IMG/VR virus record: IMGVR_UViG_3300023223_000822
Location: 1-50,108 of that record
Length of the DNA: 50,108 nucleotides
Direction: 5' to 3' (one strand)
DNA from: a virus
The notes below the pieces were generated by a model that saw only the letters and a list, made by a program, of their open reading frames with translations, was not told where the DNA came from and searched no databases. Positions within the stretch are counted from its first letter, which is position 1; the number at the start of each line of letters is the position of its first letter. This document shows positions 39,101-48,200 of this stretch, piece after piece. The position numbers were made by a program, and so were the translations under genes.

Positions 39101-39287
39101 TAACGTGAGGAGACCTTATATCCACCCTACCCCATATTATCGCTTGCTTCCTCGAAGGATCCGACAAAGGTAAGTTCACCTCCCCAAAAGGAGTAGCTTG
39201 TGCATCCTCAAAGTCGGGTGTTGGCCGCAGTAGCTCTCCTACTACAAAAAATACGGCTTGGATAAGATATAAAAGCCACCAAGGCAT
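33141..39287 (-). CDS. Tail tip / central fibre protein with five lectin-like domains
   Basis: 2048 aa. The N-terminus has a hydrophobic start (WWLLYLIQAVFFVVGELL), then a lambda J-like hub region (about 25-480: KQAIIWGRVDIRSPHVMDV, the TDDDYGFNMDPGEID block). Fibronectin-like segments cover about 480-870. From about 872 to the end come five concanavalin/LamG-like modules (about 872-1090, 1115-1340, 1360-1575, 1590-1800, 1824-2048), each ending in patterns like RRLYINGV or YINGVE. It probably contacts cell-surface glycans and fixes host range. Confidence 0.85.
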   Translation of the reverse strand: MPWWLLYLIQAVFFVVGELLRPTPDFEDAQATPFGEVNLPLSDPSRKQAIIWGRVDIRSPHVMDVTEYTTVPIQKKQKVSIFKSVKVTIGHRYFIGMQLGICAKADTLHTIYFDDRELVLLTLNHDDDGVSNTLSAPDFFGGREEGGGVIGTFRFYGGSITQNVSAYLASFQTPTPAYRWTSFLQMENVEVGEVPNIVNIAVQVSRYPNPLGLAASTAQYEGNDTPFFDLINPMSIMYEVLTDDDYGFNMDPGEIDSTSFSTAATTLKNEKNGMCLKWTRNQTIDKLIDQINKQVDGSLRYDPSAGKWGYKLLRNDYSIPGLKTFDETNITSLENYSRANWDETINQIEIKYTQAGQIDPPPPAMAENRSNYIRLESKQKIASLTMPGVYSSALANEIASRELFTLGVPLAKADFKCNREAFDLLPGDPFVFAWPELGITQIVMRIVDLGYGDDEFQEMQIVAVQDVFAIRDTIFATPPATFFTSPGGAPIDIPAADQFVAEQTFLMNLESDIPTVPGSTNQSYGAARQPQGNAKYFNFYQRQGSDPYTFQFQGDYVPKGVLNVAIAEDAGGENDIIATVQVDSVTTALLDATAVTPANIKLGRTNICIVTATGEEPEFIAYESLTIVGNTVTMNNVHRGLWDSLPVPWASADRVFFLRGLEIPGPVSSEEEYGATDVVDFQMENVNSEGPASIGTTHVLTFRNRVARPYGGGFFRVEALRYPQVPFAAGSDLEASWRHRDKLTDPFKFQGDASDAAVETGFEYELEIYDDTGSTLLRTIRPSGSSVLPAGDDTFTTEDSNGATYDYTFTKQGADNGPFALTRFELRVVENIATPTIQTLVDVIRVVQVIVPISLTARGPAYTSILLEGANLYQPFNEEAGPPYEATVGAGADGTDVGTVGHGAPGPDPLTFSLITIGVDNNAAEIPDGTGSDITNVFAIGFWFRMVKDAQTLDRQIFLKATTSTRAYSMALDEFGTFITQVNNTAAIDEALAGMGHEFDDGRWHYCWFQLDSVTANTRILLVDGSLMLRTADSFSVINNAQAFRVGAGDGQLGFAKQGFALFGLQAAVLGPADYARVAVDSEMMYTFTRKTLGMSTKLYLRGNQGQISNQQNFTDFAEDATFNEADWVGSAGGAGTFSSQNNVVAASRLLAGHVLDGSLSLSFKNPANNFLSGPDNWLNVNDTTDGPQEFLFWCIFEVDILPADVDLFRAGQTTDVEFYEIRIATDGDVEIFVQPSSGNNRLHETTDQPIAIDTPYEIVVTNSATTGFACWINGVEHTLTNTTVNGTPPNVDQFMENRGGTSTMHYDFWNNPGTVKDFVGDITAWGWSETRWTDDEIVLHYASWQRGFQDFTDVLLDDNPENLFRVDDNAVEDLRGGIVGSPTATGTFVTAEEVPMAWDDSNLPQRFDGTNDLAYTTQLLDSLGTGVLQDFSLLFVGQVMDISADVTLFANFNTADAVTDTNLRIIYDQSLAGLAFESLNGGVNIAGPLVGDTDAFCIGLIETDAGTDEWDWWKEAKRDSQVTTNNVYGGAASDEFRIGARGTQDQDLDGNPQFIVAWARSIDPRIMRRVQLAYRGFRGEMLEIHKHIDNNGAFSQVGFMFPLDERDPGASSFENWVINDSGVQNLAEQGASTISRGVVSEGLFRFTTFGSGIYAETTAPAIADASYPLTVGGWFRADTGADDAQMAFSNSTETDEYIAVGIRDGNPAINLGLGAADVEEASSVTVTQGDFVHIVVRFISDTVRRLYINGVFDTEFTTSRDVDGILTSFDRFAVNRIIGPDTDFAGSYQLVWGVQATLTDTDVLKIYSAGRPPAWEQVSFEDAPVAQWLLGEYVDSLTDTRFRDRFNDDYNAIGTGLAHGALGLIPNRKDLCVDFDGTGNIDTNFSGYQTGAGARTFECWIEQGYTGTVYSMGADTDAQALVVSVDGSGDVSIHIRGAGNERIWTTALDTGGDHHLVILLPAAGDSLHDFDIYIDGVEETTIGTAGTDTTLNTTATFDFTIGFDITSVGKAQGNGKLQGVTIYNTELTAARVTLHDTAGRAVHPGLH

Positions 39288-39288
39288 T

Positions 39289-40149
39289 CTAGAGGTACTC
39301 TATGTTATTCGTAAAAGGGTTCTTCGTCGGGGTAAACGGTGTTCCCCCAAAATTCTCTATGTTCGTATTGCTCGGATTCTCCGGATCTGTATTCGGATAT
39401 GCTGCGCAATCCACTGTATCATGAGCACAACCTTCGACCAAACTGACCAAGTCTCCTACCTTTATCTCCGTTATGGGGAATTGGACCGTAAAAGTATCAC
39501 CAGACTGTGCGACAATCATCCTCTTCTCGAATCCCGATGATTTCAACATGGTACCACCCTCCCACCTCACTGTAGGAGCTGAAATACCTGGTACGGTGTA
39601 AATCACTCCCGTAGAATCCAAAACAGTCACTGTCCCTATTTCTGTAAAATCATCTGCGTCTAAAGTACATTCTCTACCATAGTGCTTATGATTACAAACT
39701 GTTCCCCAATTCTTTCGAGGGCCCTGTAAGGTAAACCTGTTATCCAAACTCTTACAAAGTAAAGAGACTACGTTACCCTCTTCTACATAGTTAACAGACA
39801 CAACGAATCCAATCCAGAATACTATGGACCCTCCACCCGCCTCCGTATGGAATCTAAACAAAGTCACTTTTATCCGATCAACTTCGGGGGCAGCTTGTAT
39901 CCACTGGGTAGCAAAGGTGTTCGCTGAACTTTCGTCCACCCCTAAAAGGATCTCCACTTGTGATCCAGGCTCATCGTCGTTCACCCTCGGCTGGGTTCTA
40001 GAAATCTCTGTTGCCGAGTACAGCTGGGAACTAAAAGTCTCATCCTGATGACTATTAGTCAGTCTAGTTTCAGTTCCTCCGAACTCAAACTTGTAAAGCT
40101 CAATAGGGAACGCATCCTGTACACTCTGTTCGTGGTCGCCGAAAGCCAT
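39289..40149 (-). CDS. Minor tail protein L-like (Cys-cluster tip protein)
   Basis: 286 aa. Cys residues in WGTVCNHKHYGRECTL and EGCAHDTVDC, followed by ENFGGTPFTPTKNPF, match the phage BR0599/lambda gpL type, where four Cys hold a metal or Fe-S cluster. The N-terminus has FGGTETRLTNSHQDE and the DDEPGSQVEILLG beta domain. It sits between the distal tail protein and the J-like hub, its usual place. TAATG overlap upstream. Confidence 0.82.
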   Translation of the reverse strand: MAFGDHEQSVQDAFPIELYKFEFGGTETRLTNSHQDETFSSQLYSATEISRTQPRVNDDEPGSQVEILLGVDESSANTFATQWIQAAPEVDRIKVTLFRFHTEAGGGSIVFWIGFVVSVNYVEEGNVVSLLCKSLDNRFTLQGPRKNWGTVCNHKHYGRECTLDADDFTEIGTVTVLDSTGVIYTVPGISAPTVRWEGGTMLKSSGFEKRMIVAQSGDTFTVQFPITEIKVGDLVSLVEGCAHDTVDCAAYPNTDPENPSNTNIENFGGTPFTPTKNPFTNNIEYL

Positions 40150-41903
40150 TAGTCCACGATCTCCACTATAACTACTTTAACATCTCCGCCTGTCGTATAA
40201 TCATGACGAAAGGCAGAAATATCTTGTGCCAATCTATGTTTGATGAGCATCTCAATATGATCTATATTAGCCTGGGTTGGGGTCTGACTGAAAGAAGAGT
40301 CCACCTGAATTTCCTCATACGTCACGGTACTAATAACTGCTATCACTTCTCTGTAGTCCACAGTATCATCAGCGTAGAAGATGGCAATATCGATGTATTG
40401 ACCATCATCAAAGACATTCTTATAGTTGGCCGGAAAAACTCTTACTAAGGCTCCTGCCCCTAAATCTTGTTGAACTTGAAAGTCAACCCTTCTTGAGGTC
40501 ATCCAAAAATCCTTCTGTTGACCTCTCCTTGCCATCAGCCAATTCCTAGCTGCAACAAACTCCGTCTTACTGCTCCATGGCAGAAGGAATTCTGTCTCCA
40601 CCAGCGGGAACCTTCTCAAAGTTCTCCTACTTGAGATACTTACTGGTCCTCCCGTCTCAATCATTCTTGAGTCCCAGGACCTGTTATAAGTGTTAGATTC
40701 CAATCCCAACATGTCGGTAAACACTTTGCTACCTTTATAGGTTGGAAAGGACGACTCGTCTCCGTAATCCCTACCTGAGATTACGTCGAACTGAAGGGTA
40801 AAAGCTCTCATATTGATGGAGCCCAACTCTTGTTTCCAATTGTCCCTCAGGAATCCTGTTCTGACCGGATAAACGTCCGTTCCTACAGGCCAAGTGTTCA
40901 ACATCTTGTTTACCAAGGTCAAAGAGGTAGTCCCAATAGTCAGAACCTCGTTAGCCTCAAAATTCTCGTCCGTATCTAAAACAACAACTGCTCCTTGTTC
41001 CGAACCAGTCCGAAAATCTTTATCCACAGTTGACACCACATTTAACACAGTGTCGTTAACATTCACTACCTGAGTAAGAGTCGTCCTATCTAACCACCAA
41101 GGAATCGCCAGCCTCTGCTTACCAAAGACTCTTAAGAACATTTCTAAACGAACATTCACCCTTTCATCATCAAATTGATATTCGTAGATGATTGTCTGCT
41201 TCGGTAGGTGTCGGACCGCTATTCTTTGTTCCGTTCCATCTGCAGCTTGAATCAAACTCGTTAGCCATGCCCAAGTCTCTGTTACTGGTAGTTGGGGCTC
41301 GTGAGCTATCAGCAGAACCCTGTTGGCCGTAATAAAGAAAGAGAGTGTCGTCGCGCCAACGTCAGGAATAGTAAAATCATTGTCTATTTGCCCATTTACC
41401 GTAGGAGCGCCTTCTAAGGCTATCTCAAAAACAAAAGTTTCACTCCTTCCAGCACCAAACACAATAGGAGGCGTTACTCCTGACTCAATAGTCACCCCTG
41501 ATAAACTCACTAGCGTCTGCGTATCGAATGTTACCGACTTAAATCTAAAGGCGTTGTGAATTGTAAACGAACTTTGGGTGGGTGCTAGAATATTTCCTGC
41601 GTCAAACCTCGTCGGAATAATGTGCAGGCGATCAGTCCAGAATTCCTCGAAGAACCCTGGAATCCGAATCCCTGGGTTAGCTTGGAGTGGAACCAAAACC
41701 CTGTTCTGTTGTTTCTTATAGCTACCTCCCTTAGTAGCTGTGCTATCTGCCTCGTCTCCACTATGAAAATCAGTCGGTTGTGGTTGAAAGTGGCCTACTA
41801 CAGGTACATCAAATGCAGGTAGAGTCGTGTTCGGCGGCGGGTAAAAGGTATCCCCATCCGTCCCAGACGGAGACGGTATTCTAATACCGGGATTGTCGGC
41901 CAT
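40149..41903 (-). CDS. Distal tail / baseplate protein
   Basis: 584 aa. Two similar stretches carry the motif NPGIRIP (residues 4-10 and 76-82). The rest is beta-rich with a phage tail module (FRTGSEQGAVVVLDTDENFE, VGTDVYPVRTGFLRDNWK) and FPLVETEFLLPWSSKTEFVA, as in baseplate ring proteins. Function inferred from order: it lies between the minor tail protein and the L-like protein. TAATG coupling on both sides. Confidence 0.65.
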   Translation of the reverse strand: MADNPGIRIPSPSGTDGDTFYPPPNTTLPAFDVPVVGHFQPQPTDFHSGDEADSTATKGGSYKKQQNRVLVPLQANPGIRIPGFFEEFWTDRLHIIPTRFDAGNILAPTQSSFTIHNAFRFKSVTFDTQTLVSLSGVTIESGVTPPIVFGAGRSETFVFEIALEGAPTVNGQIDNDFTIPDVGATTLSFFITANRVLLIAHEPQLPVTETWAWLTSLIQAADGTEQRIAVRHLPKQTIIYEYQFDDERVNVRLEMFLRVFGKQRLAIPWWLDRTTLTQVVNVNDTVLNVVSTVDKDFRTGSEQGAVVVLDTDENFEANEVLTIGTTSLTLVNKMLNTWPVGTDVYPVRTGFLRDNWKQELGSINMRAFTLQFDVISGRDYGDESSFPTYKGSKVFTDMLGLESNTYNRSWDSRMIETGGPVSISSRRTLRRFPLVETEFLLPWSSKTEFVAARNWLMARRGQQKDFWMTSRRVDFQVQQDLGAGALVRVFPANYKNVFDDGQYIDIAIFYADDTVDYREVIAVISTVTYEEIQVDSSFSQTPTQANIDHIEMLIKHRLAQDISAFRHDYTTGGDVKVVIVEIVD

Positions 41904-43027
41904 TACGGATTAATTGTAACCGTCAAAGCAGGATTACGTATCAAAGCCCCAAATTTCTCCGAAGAGTTGGCACCTGATCCTGCTTTCGTCAAATACGGAA
42001 CTACCATGAACCTTTCCCCGTTAGCTTCTGAAAACACTCCATAGGAGGCTACGTTATTGATGTCCGCTATAAACAAATCTGGTAGAATCCCCATCGGGGC
42101 GTGTCCAAGATAACTGTTCTCGTGATCGTTCGACAAGGAGCCAAAAGCTACACAAGGCCAACGTTGTGATTGTAGACTAAATCCGGAAGGTGAGCGGGCT
42201 ATTAAATGGCCTAAGTTAGCCTGGGGATGGTACATAATACAGGGCCAGGTATTTTGTTGTAATCCTGGTGTCTGGTCACCAAATGAACTCATCTGCAACC
42301 AACCATTCCCACCAGTATCTGCTAGAGCGGGGCCCCAATCACTACTAAACACTGCTCCCGGCATTCCTCCGGCATTGGCACTGGACGCCAAAGCACCAAC
42401 AATCCCGCAACCTAGTAGTACTTGCATCCCTCCTTGCAAACCGAGGCTGGTAACCCTATTAAAGGTCTGAAAAAGTCCTCCGGCAAAGGGAACTAATTTC
42501 ACCATCTCTCCAAAACCAAAAGAGGTAAACTTATTGGTCTCCGTCTCTAAAACCACATAGAAGTATAATTCTTCCGCTGCCGAGGCAGTACCTGAACCTG
42601 GAGATGTAATCAGTCTAGCTCTTATATAGGGCGGCGTGGTAGCATCAAGTGCTAAACCTCCCGCAAAAGGAACACTGTCTGGAGAGGATGCCGGAGTCGT
42701 CCATCCTATAGGCGTACCAGTAAAATCTGCCCAAACTCTAGTATCAGTTGCTGAGGCTATATCGTAGGTCTCGTGCGTCAAAATAATCTCTAAGGACACA
42801 TCGTTAGGGGCTGCAGTTACTTTCCGAAAACCTACTGTTATCGGGACGTCCCCGTGAAAAGTGTTGGCCGCCGTTCTCTGTACCCACCTTTCTTTATCAT
42901 TCGATCCTACAGTACCGTTATCACGCTCGTCCACAAAATGATGGTTCGCAACCAACTCGTCGCAAATACCATCCAACAAGTCTGACTCGTTGTCCAGATT
43001 CGCTACTGCGATGTCAAATACAGGCAT
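41903..43027 (-). CDS. Minor tail / baseplate protein
   Basis: 374 aa, acidic beta-rich N-terminal half (VPITVGFRKVTAAPNDVSLE) and a Gly/Ser-rich C-terminal half with repeats of W/P/C-x-M/F patterns. No enzymatic motif. Tail location is inferred from position between the 750-aa and 584-aa tail proteins. TAATG start-stop coupling to the next gene. Confidence 0.55.
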   Translation of the reverse strand: MPVFDIAVANLDNESDLLDGICDELVANHHFVDERDNGTVGSNDKERWVQRTAANTFHGDVPITVGFRKVTAAPNDVSLEIILTHETYDIASATDTRVWADFTGTPIGWTTPASSPDSVPFAGGLALDATTPPYIRARLITSPGSGTASAAEELYFYVVLETETNKFTSFGFGEMVKLVPFAGGLFQTFNRVTSLGLQGGMQVLLGCGIVGALASSANAGGMPGAVFSSDWGPALADTGGNGWLQMSSFGDQTPGLQQNTWPCIMYHPQANLGHLIARSPSGFSLQSQRWPCVAFGSLSNDHENSYLGHAPMGILPDLFIADINNVASYGVFSEANGERFMVVPYLTKAGSGANSSEKFGALIRNPALTVTINP

Positions 43028-43036
43028 GTCTACTCC

Positions 43037-45289
43037 CTAATTCAAAAGAAAAGCCGCAAAGTCATCAGCTGACGTCTTTTCATGATTTCTACCAGTAATG
43101 TACACCTGATTACCAAGCAATATTCGATTCAAGGTCGTTTGTCCATCGTGAGGAGTGAAATACACTCCTCTCAAGTCAGCCACTATGTTTTGGCCTGGAT
43201 TCTGCATAAACAGAACACAAGGCAGCAGTGGAAACTGCCTATCTGGGTTAGGTGTTACCGTCGTTGGCGTTGCTACCATATCCTTTGTGAATCTTTCGTA
43301 AGCTCCGGGTTGATCTATCGTAGTCGACCCCGAAAGTACGATCGCTGTTCCACCGTCAATCTCCGGATTTACTGTAGCTCCACTTAAATTATAAGGCCAG
43401 ACCATCAAGTTCGATAGGACAGAAGTCAGCGTCTCCGGATTGTTACCGCTGTCCACTTGATCATTATATACTCCGTACCACGTCCCATCAGTCCACCTAA
43501 ACCAAGCACTCGAATCCGGAGGATCAACCTGTGGTGCAGAACTACCTGACCTTGACATGGGTTGGACAAAGAAAGTCTGTCTATCCGTCTGCGTAGTTCT
43601 ATCCGCGTTACTCTCAAACCCCATCCCTCCGATAAATATCGGCCGAGGGTGTGCCACACTCGAAGCATGCACATCCACAAACCCTCCGTACATCCACTCG
43701 GTAATCGATGATACGTCAACAAGAGACCTTACGTACTCTCCATCAGCCGCGAAGAAACTTTCCATACTTGGACTAAGATCAAGATACAGATAGGTTGGGG
43801 GACTTGCGTTACTCAGTGCACTAAAGTCGGAGTCTGAAACTGCGTCGAATCCTCTAACTTCAACATTCTGCTTCGTCGTTGTCGTAAATAGAGTCTGCCA
43901 TCCTATGAAGATCGTCTGGGGATTGTTGATTGGGTCGTTTCCAGGAGCAATAGCCACCCACTCTGACGTATAATTCCCGTTTGAATCTACAATCTGCGGT
44001 TGAGCCCCACTCGTTAAGTCTCGACCGGTAGAGTGCGAGGCTTGACTTGTTGCCACTCCAGTATAACGATGCTCGGTCCAAGCCTGTAAAGACGTATTCC
44101 TCGGAGTATGTGTAATCGTGTCTCCCGCTTCAGCTGCGATCGTCTCTCCCGAATCCAAAGTCAAAGTCAGAGCTACAACAGTGTCTACCAAGAAATAACC
44201 GTTGTTCCCCGGGTCCACCGCATTTGCTATCTCAATATGACCGCCAACTTCGTAGCCATCTGTAATCCAAGATCCACTTCCCCGCACCAACGTGTTTGCT
44301 GGCGTAGCAAACGTAACAGACTCAGTAAGCCTTGGAATTATCTCACACTCCACTGGTCCCTCTGCAGTCAGAGTAGCTGTAGCTAGGATTATAGTCCTCG
44401 CGGTAACAGCAGCCGTTATAGTCTGCTCGCCATTATTCGACGCGGTTCCCGATATATCGATTATTCCACCGTTAATGAAACCATCTCGAATAAATGACCC
44501 GTTATAGTCAGTCCTAGTGATAGTATCTGAACCACCACCTCCATCCACAAAAGTTACCGTCCTAGTTATCTCTTTGTCCTCGAATAGAGTAAACGGACCT
44601 CGTTCGAAAGTCCAGTCCGCGAAATCTCCGACAGCCCAAGCACCGCCGTTCCGCATAAAAGCCCACACCGAACCGTCTTTAGCTATCCCTTCTACTTCCG
44701 AGACAAACCAACCTTCATGGTTATTCCCCGACCCTTGATCTTCTATCAACTCGAACACCGCACCATTGCCAATAGGTGTCAGAGTTACGTCGTCGTTCAA
44801 GTCAGATGCCGATAGACTATCTTCAGTCCTTAGGGTAATTGTGTCGTTCGTCGTCGAAGTGGTTGTGATCGTCAGTATTCGAAAGACACCATTATTGCCC
44901 GCCGTAACTGCATCGTCGACCCTAACCAGATCCCCCACAGTAAAGTTAGTCGAGAAGTCGACGCTGTCGTCATTTATAATCGTTCGACCGCCCGTGTTAA
45001 AGTCGACCTGAATAGCTACTTCCTGCGTACCATACTGGCCCGCATTTCCCGCTACACGGCATATCATCCGGTGCGGGGTTAAAGGTGGCTCATCAGCTCC
45101 CGGAGAAGGAGCTAGATGCAATATATCCCCTGCCGGACGAGCACCGCCACCTGACAGTTCATAGCTCACTCCCAGGACATTAATGTTCTCGTGATCCGAC
45201 CGCACAACTCGCGGAGCATTCATGAGAAAACTCCTCAATTGACGAACGTACCCGTTATAGTCGTGAGAGAATTCAACTAGATGTGCCAT
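43037..45289 (-). CDS. Minor tail protein with repeated beta modules
   Basis: 750 aa. Three related modules in the first half: FSTNFTVGDLVRVDDAVTAG, FIRDGFINGGIIDISGTASN and WITDGYEVGGHIEIANAVDP, each followed by NNG and a strand of T/L alternation. These look like a tandem beta-sandwich repeat found in phage tail proteins. The C-terminal half is a separate beta-rich segment with Arg/His near the end. It follows the tape measure gene directly (TAATG), as expected for a tail-tip component. Confidence 0.7.
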   Translation of the reverse strand: MAHLVEFSHDYNGYVRQLRSFLMNAPRVVRSDHENINVLGVSYELSGGGARPAGDILHLAPSPGADEPPLTPHRMICRVAGNAGQYGTQEVAIQVDFNTGGRTIINDDSVDFSTNFTVGDLVRVDDAVTAGNNGVFRILTITTTSTTNDTITLRTEDSLSASDLNDDVTLTPIGNGAVFELIEDQGSGNNHEGWFVSEVEGIAKDGSVWAFMRNGGAWAVGDFADWTFERGPFTLFEDKEITRTVTFVDGGGGSDTITRTDYNGSFIRDGFINGGIIDISGTASNNGEQTITAAVTARTIILATATLTAEGPVECEIIPRLTESVTFATPANTLVRGSGSWITDGYEVGGHIEIANAVDPGNNGYFLVDTVVALTLTLDSGETIAAEAGDTITHTPRNTSLQAWTEHRYTGVATSQASHSTGRDLTSGAQPQIVDSNGNYTSEWVAIAPGNDPINNPQTIFIGWQTLFTTTTKQNVEVRGFDAVSDSDFSALSNASPPTYLYLDLSPSMESFFAADGEYVRSLVDVSSITEWMYGGFVDVHASSVAHPRPIFIGGMGFESNADRTTQTDRQTFFVQPMSRSGSSAPQVDPPDSSAWFRWTDGTWYGVYNDQVDSGNNPETLTSVLSNLMVWPYNLSGATVNPEIDGGTAIVLSGSTTIDQPGAYERFTKDMVATPTTVTPNPDRQFPLLPCVLFMQNPGQNIVADLRGVYFTPHDGQTTLNRILLGNQVYITGRNHEKTSADDFAAFLLN

Positions 45290-48200
45290 TAAGGTAGTCC
45301 CAATATCCGCTTTGTCTGCCGCCTGTCTGCAGAAACCCTATTCCTGTTCTCCTTCACCCCTGCTCGGGTCCTCAACACTTCAATAGTCGCACTGGGGTCC
45401 TGCTCGTTGTTATTGATAACCGTCAGTTCCTTATCTCGAGTAACCTGCAGTAGGTCTTGGAGTAGACCTTCGATGTTTCCGCCCGTCCCAGTTGAGCCTG
45501 GTTCTATTGGAGTGACCGATAGAGGTCTTGATCCGGCTGCTATAAATTCAGGTCCACTATCCCCCACTATCCCAAACTGGCCCGCTCCTAACGTACCTCC
45601 ATTCGCCATTGCGCCGCCAAACAAGCTTCCTATGAAGCCGGCTATTCCACCTCCGCCCCCTCCTCCACTAAACAATCCACCGATACCTCCCAACAGATCA
45701 CCAAATAATCCTCCAAATCCTCCTAGTACGTCCTCGAAGCTCAAATCCAACCCTTCGAGGAATGTATCTCCTCCTAAACTAAATCCTGTAGCAATTCCTG
45801 CTGCAGCACCTTCCTCTACCTGACCTCTCAAATTAGCTGCGGTACCTCCTTCATCAAGTGCCGCCGGAGTCGATGATGCCTCTGCAGCCGTAAACGCTTC
45901 AAATATTCCTCCACCGGATCTTCCTGTCTGTTCTCGTTCTGATCCCGTACCCCCAAAAGAGTTTCTCAGGAAGTCTTCTAAAGGCTCTAATAGGGTTATC
46001 TGGAGTATCAGATCACTTATTGTCCCCGCCAGATCTGAAAAGATTGATCTGATGTCCTTTCCGCCTTTCAAGAGGGCTCCAACTGAATCAGTGATCGCGG
46101 ATGCGAACCCGTCTGCCAACTCCGTTTGTCGGTCAAATTCTGGTCCTAGCAAGCCTAGTTCCTTCCTCATCTCAAACAGGGCTTGTGTCATTTGGGGTTG
46201 GGATATCAATTGCCGGTCTAATAGCAGATTGTAGCGAGCGGCTGCTTCATTGTATTGCTCTTGTGGACCCTTCAAGTCGGAGATGACCCGCTGTGCTTCC
46301 ACCCACAATGGATTTAGCCTGTTCTGGGCTTCTTCCATCTCCTTCGTTATTTCCGTGAACAACTGTAGGTCGATAGTTCCTGCTTCCAAGGCTTGGCCAT
46401 ACACGTCTAACTTCGTGTTAATCAACTCTTGATTCGGTATATACTTCTCTATCTCTGCTGTAGCGTCTTCTTGCGCCTTAACCAATTCCTTCTGCGCCTC
46501 CGCCGCCATATCCGCGGCTGTCGTCATCAGATCTAAAGTAGTCGTAAGAGAAGCAATCCTTTGTCCTAAATCCGTATCTAACGCTACATCCGCGTTCCTC
46601 AAGCTCTCGAATATATCTTGATCTAACTCCGACCTCGACATCTGCTCTATTTCAAACCTCAAGTCCGATATAATGTCTTTTGCAGCAGTTAGATCTTTGA
46701 TCTTACCTGGAACCTTGTCATCAGGATCAAGAGGTATCTCAATTTCCCCTTCAACAAGTTGTCGTGTAATCTCCACTACAGCGTTAAAGGAATCCAACTG
46801 ATTCTCTAAATCAAGTATAGCCTTCTCTTGTGCCTTTATCGCATCTAACCCTTTATCCGACGCCGCAAATATCGCCTGGCTCTTCTCTACATTTGCTCTA
46901 CCAAGAGGTAGGCCACCTCTTGCCGCCAGTTGTGCGTCCGATGGTCCTTTCGCTATCGTCGCAGCAGCACTCGCTCTCTGAACTTTCAGAGTCGCTAAAG
47001 CATCCTTCTCTTTCGCGATCGCTAATTGTAAGGTCTCAGTAGTAGCCTTTTTAAGTTCCTCTGTCTCTTTCGCAAGCGCCTTCAACCTATCAGCAGATGC
47101 CTTCACCGCTTCTGTCTGGATATCCTTTAAAGTGTTCGTGCTCGCCGTAAGAATATCCTGTGTTGTTGCAGCCTCCTCTACTTCATCTCTAAATAGGAAG
47201 TACGCCGTTCCCGCTGCTGTTATCGCCGCTATTATCAGTCCAATTCGGTTCCCACTCAAAGAGAAGTTAAAGGCAGTCATTGCCACCGTTGCCCCTTTAA
47301 TCCCTATTATCAGTCTCGGAAGCAGTCCTACTAACCCCAGTAGTGCGGAAGCTACCTTCCCGATCGCTAGACCAGCTAAAACTACTCCAAACACCCTCAA
47401 CACATCAGCAGCTATAAAGAACTTAGCGTTGAGTTCGTCAGTAGGGTCTAGCAAACCAGTCAAGGCCCTTAAAGTCCCTGTCAGAAAGTCGATGGTATCT
47501 CTCAAAGCTCCAGTCAGTCCAGCATCTCCAGTCTGAAGTATCAGTTCTTGGAGTACTGAAACAAAAGCCTTTCCAGCTCCCACCAAGTTATCTGACATAA
47601 TAGCCGCGGCTGTCACCAACTCCCCTCCAGAGTTTTTCGCCGCTTCCTCTAGTTTCTGCAAACGATCAATATTCTTGGTTAAGACTATCACCGCCGTACC
47701 AGCTCTCGCCTCGAATAATTTCGAAGCTTCTGCTACACCTAGGTTAGCGTCCCTCAGTTTTATCAATATCTCCGTTAGAGTGTTTGCCTCTGGATTAATA
47801 TCCTCGATAGTCAAACCCATATCAGATAGGGTGTCTCCAGCCTTCTTCCCTACGTTCGACATCTTCAACAATGCTTGACGAAGACCAGTACCTGCTAGGG
47901 ACGCTTGCAAACCAGCATCTGATAGAATACCTATTGCAGCAGCGGTTAATTCTATAGTCTGTCCAGTTGCTTCTGCCGCTGGGGCTGCAAACTTGAGTGC
48001 CTCTCCCAACTGACGTACGTTGGTGTTAGCTCTGGTGACAATAGAGGCCATCACGTCAGCTACTCTTGCAACCTCTCCCGCCTCGATGTTAAAGCCCGCC
48101 ATCACGTTCGACACAATGTCCGCTGACTCGGCTAGACTTAGCATACCAACTTGGGCTAATTTCAAAGACGGCCCGATCGCTGCTAGAATCTTGTCTACTT

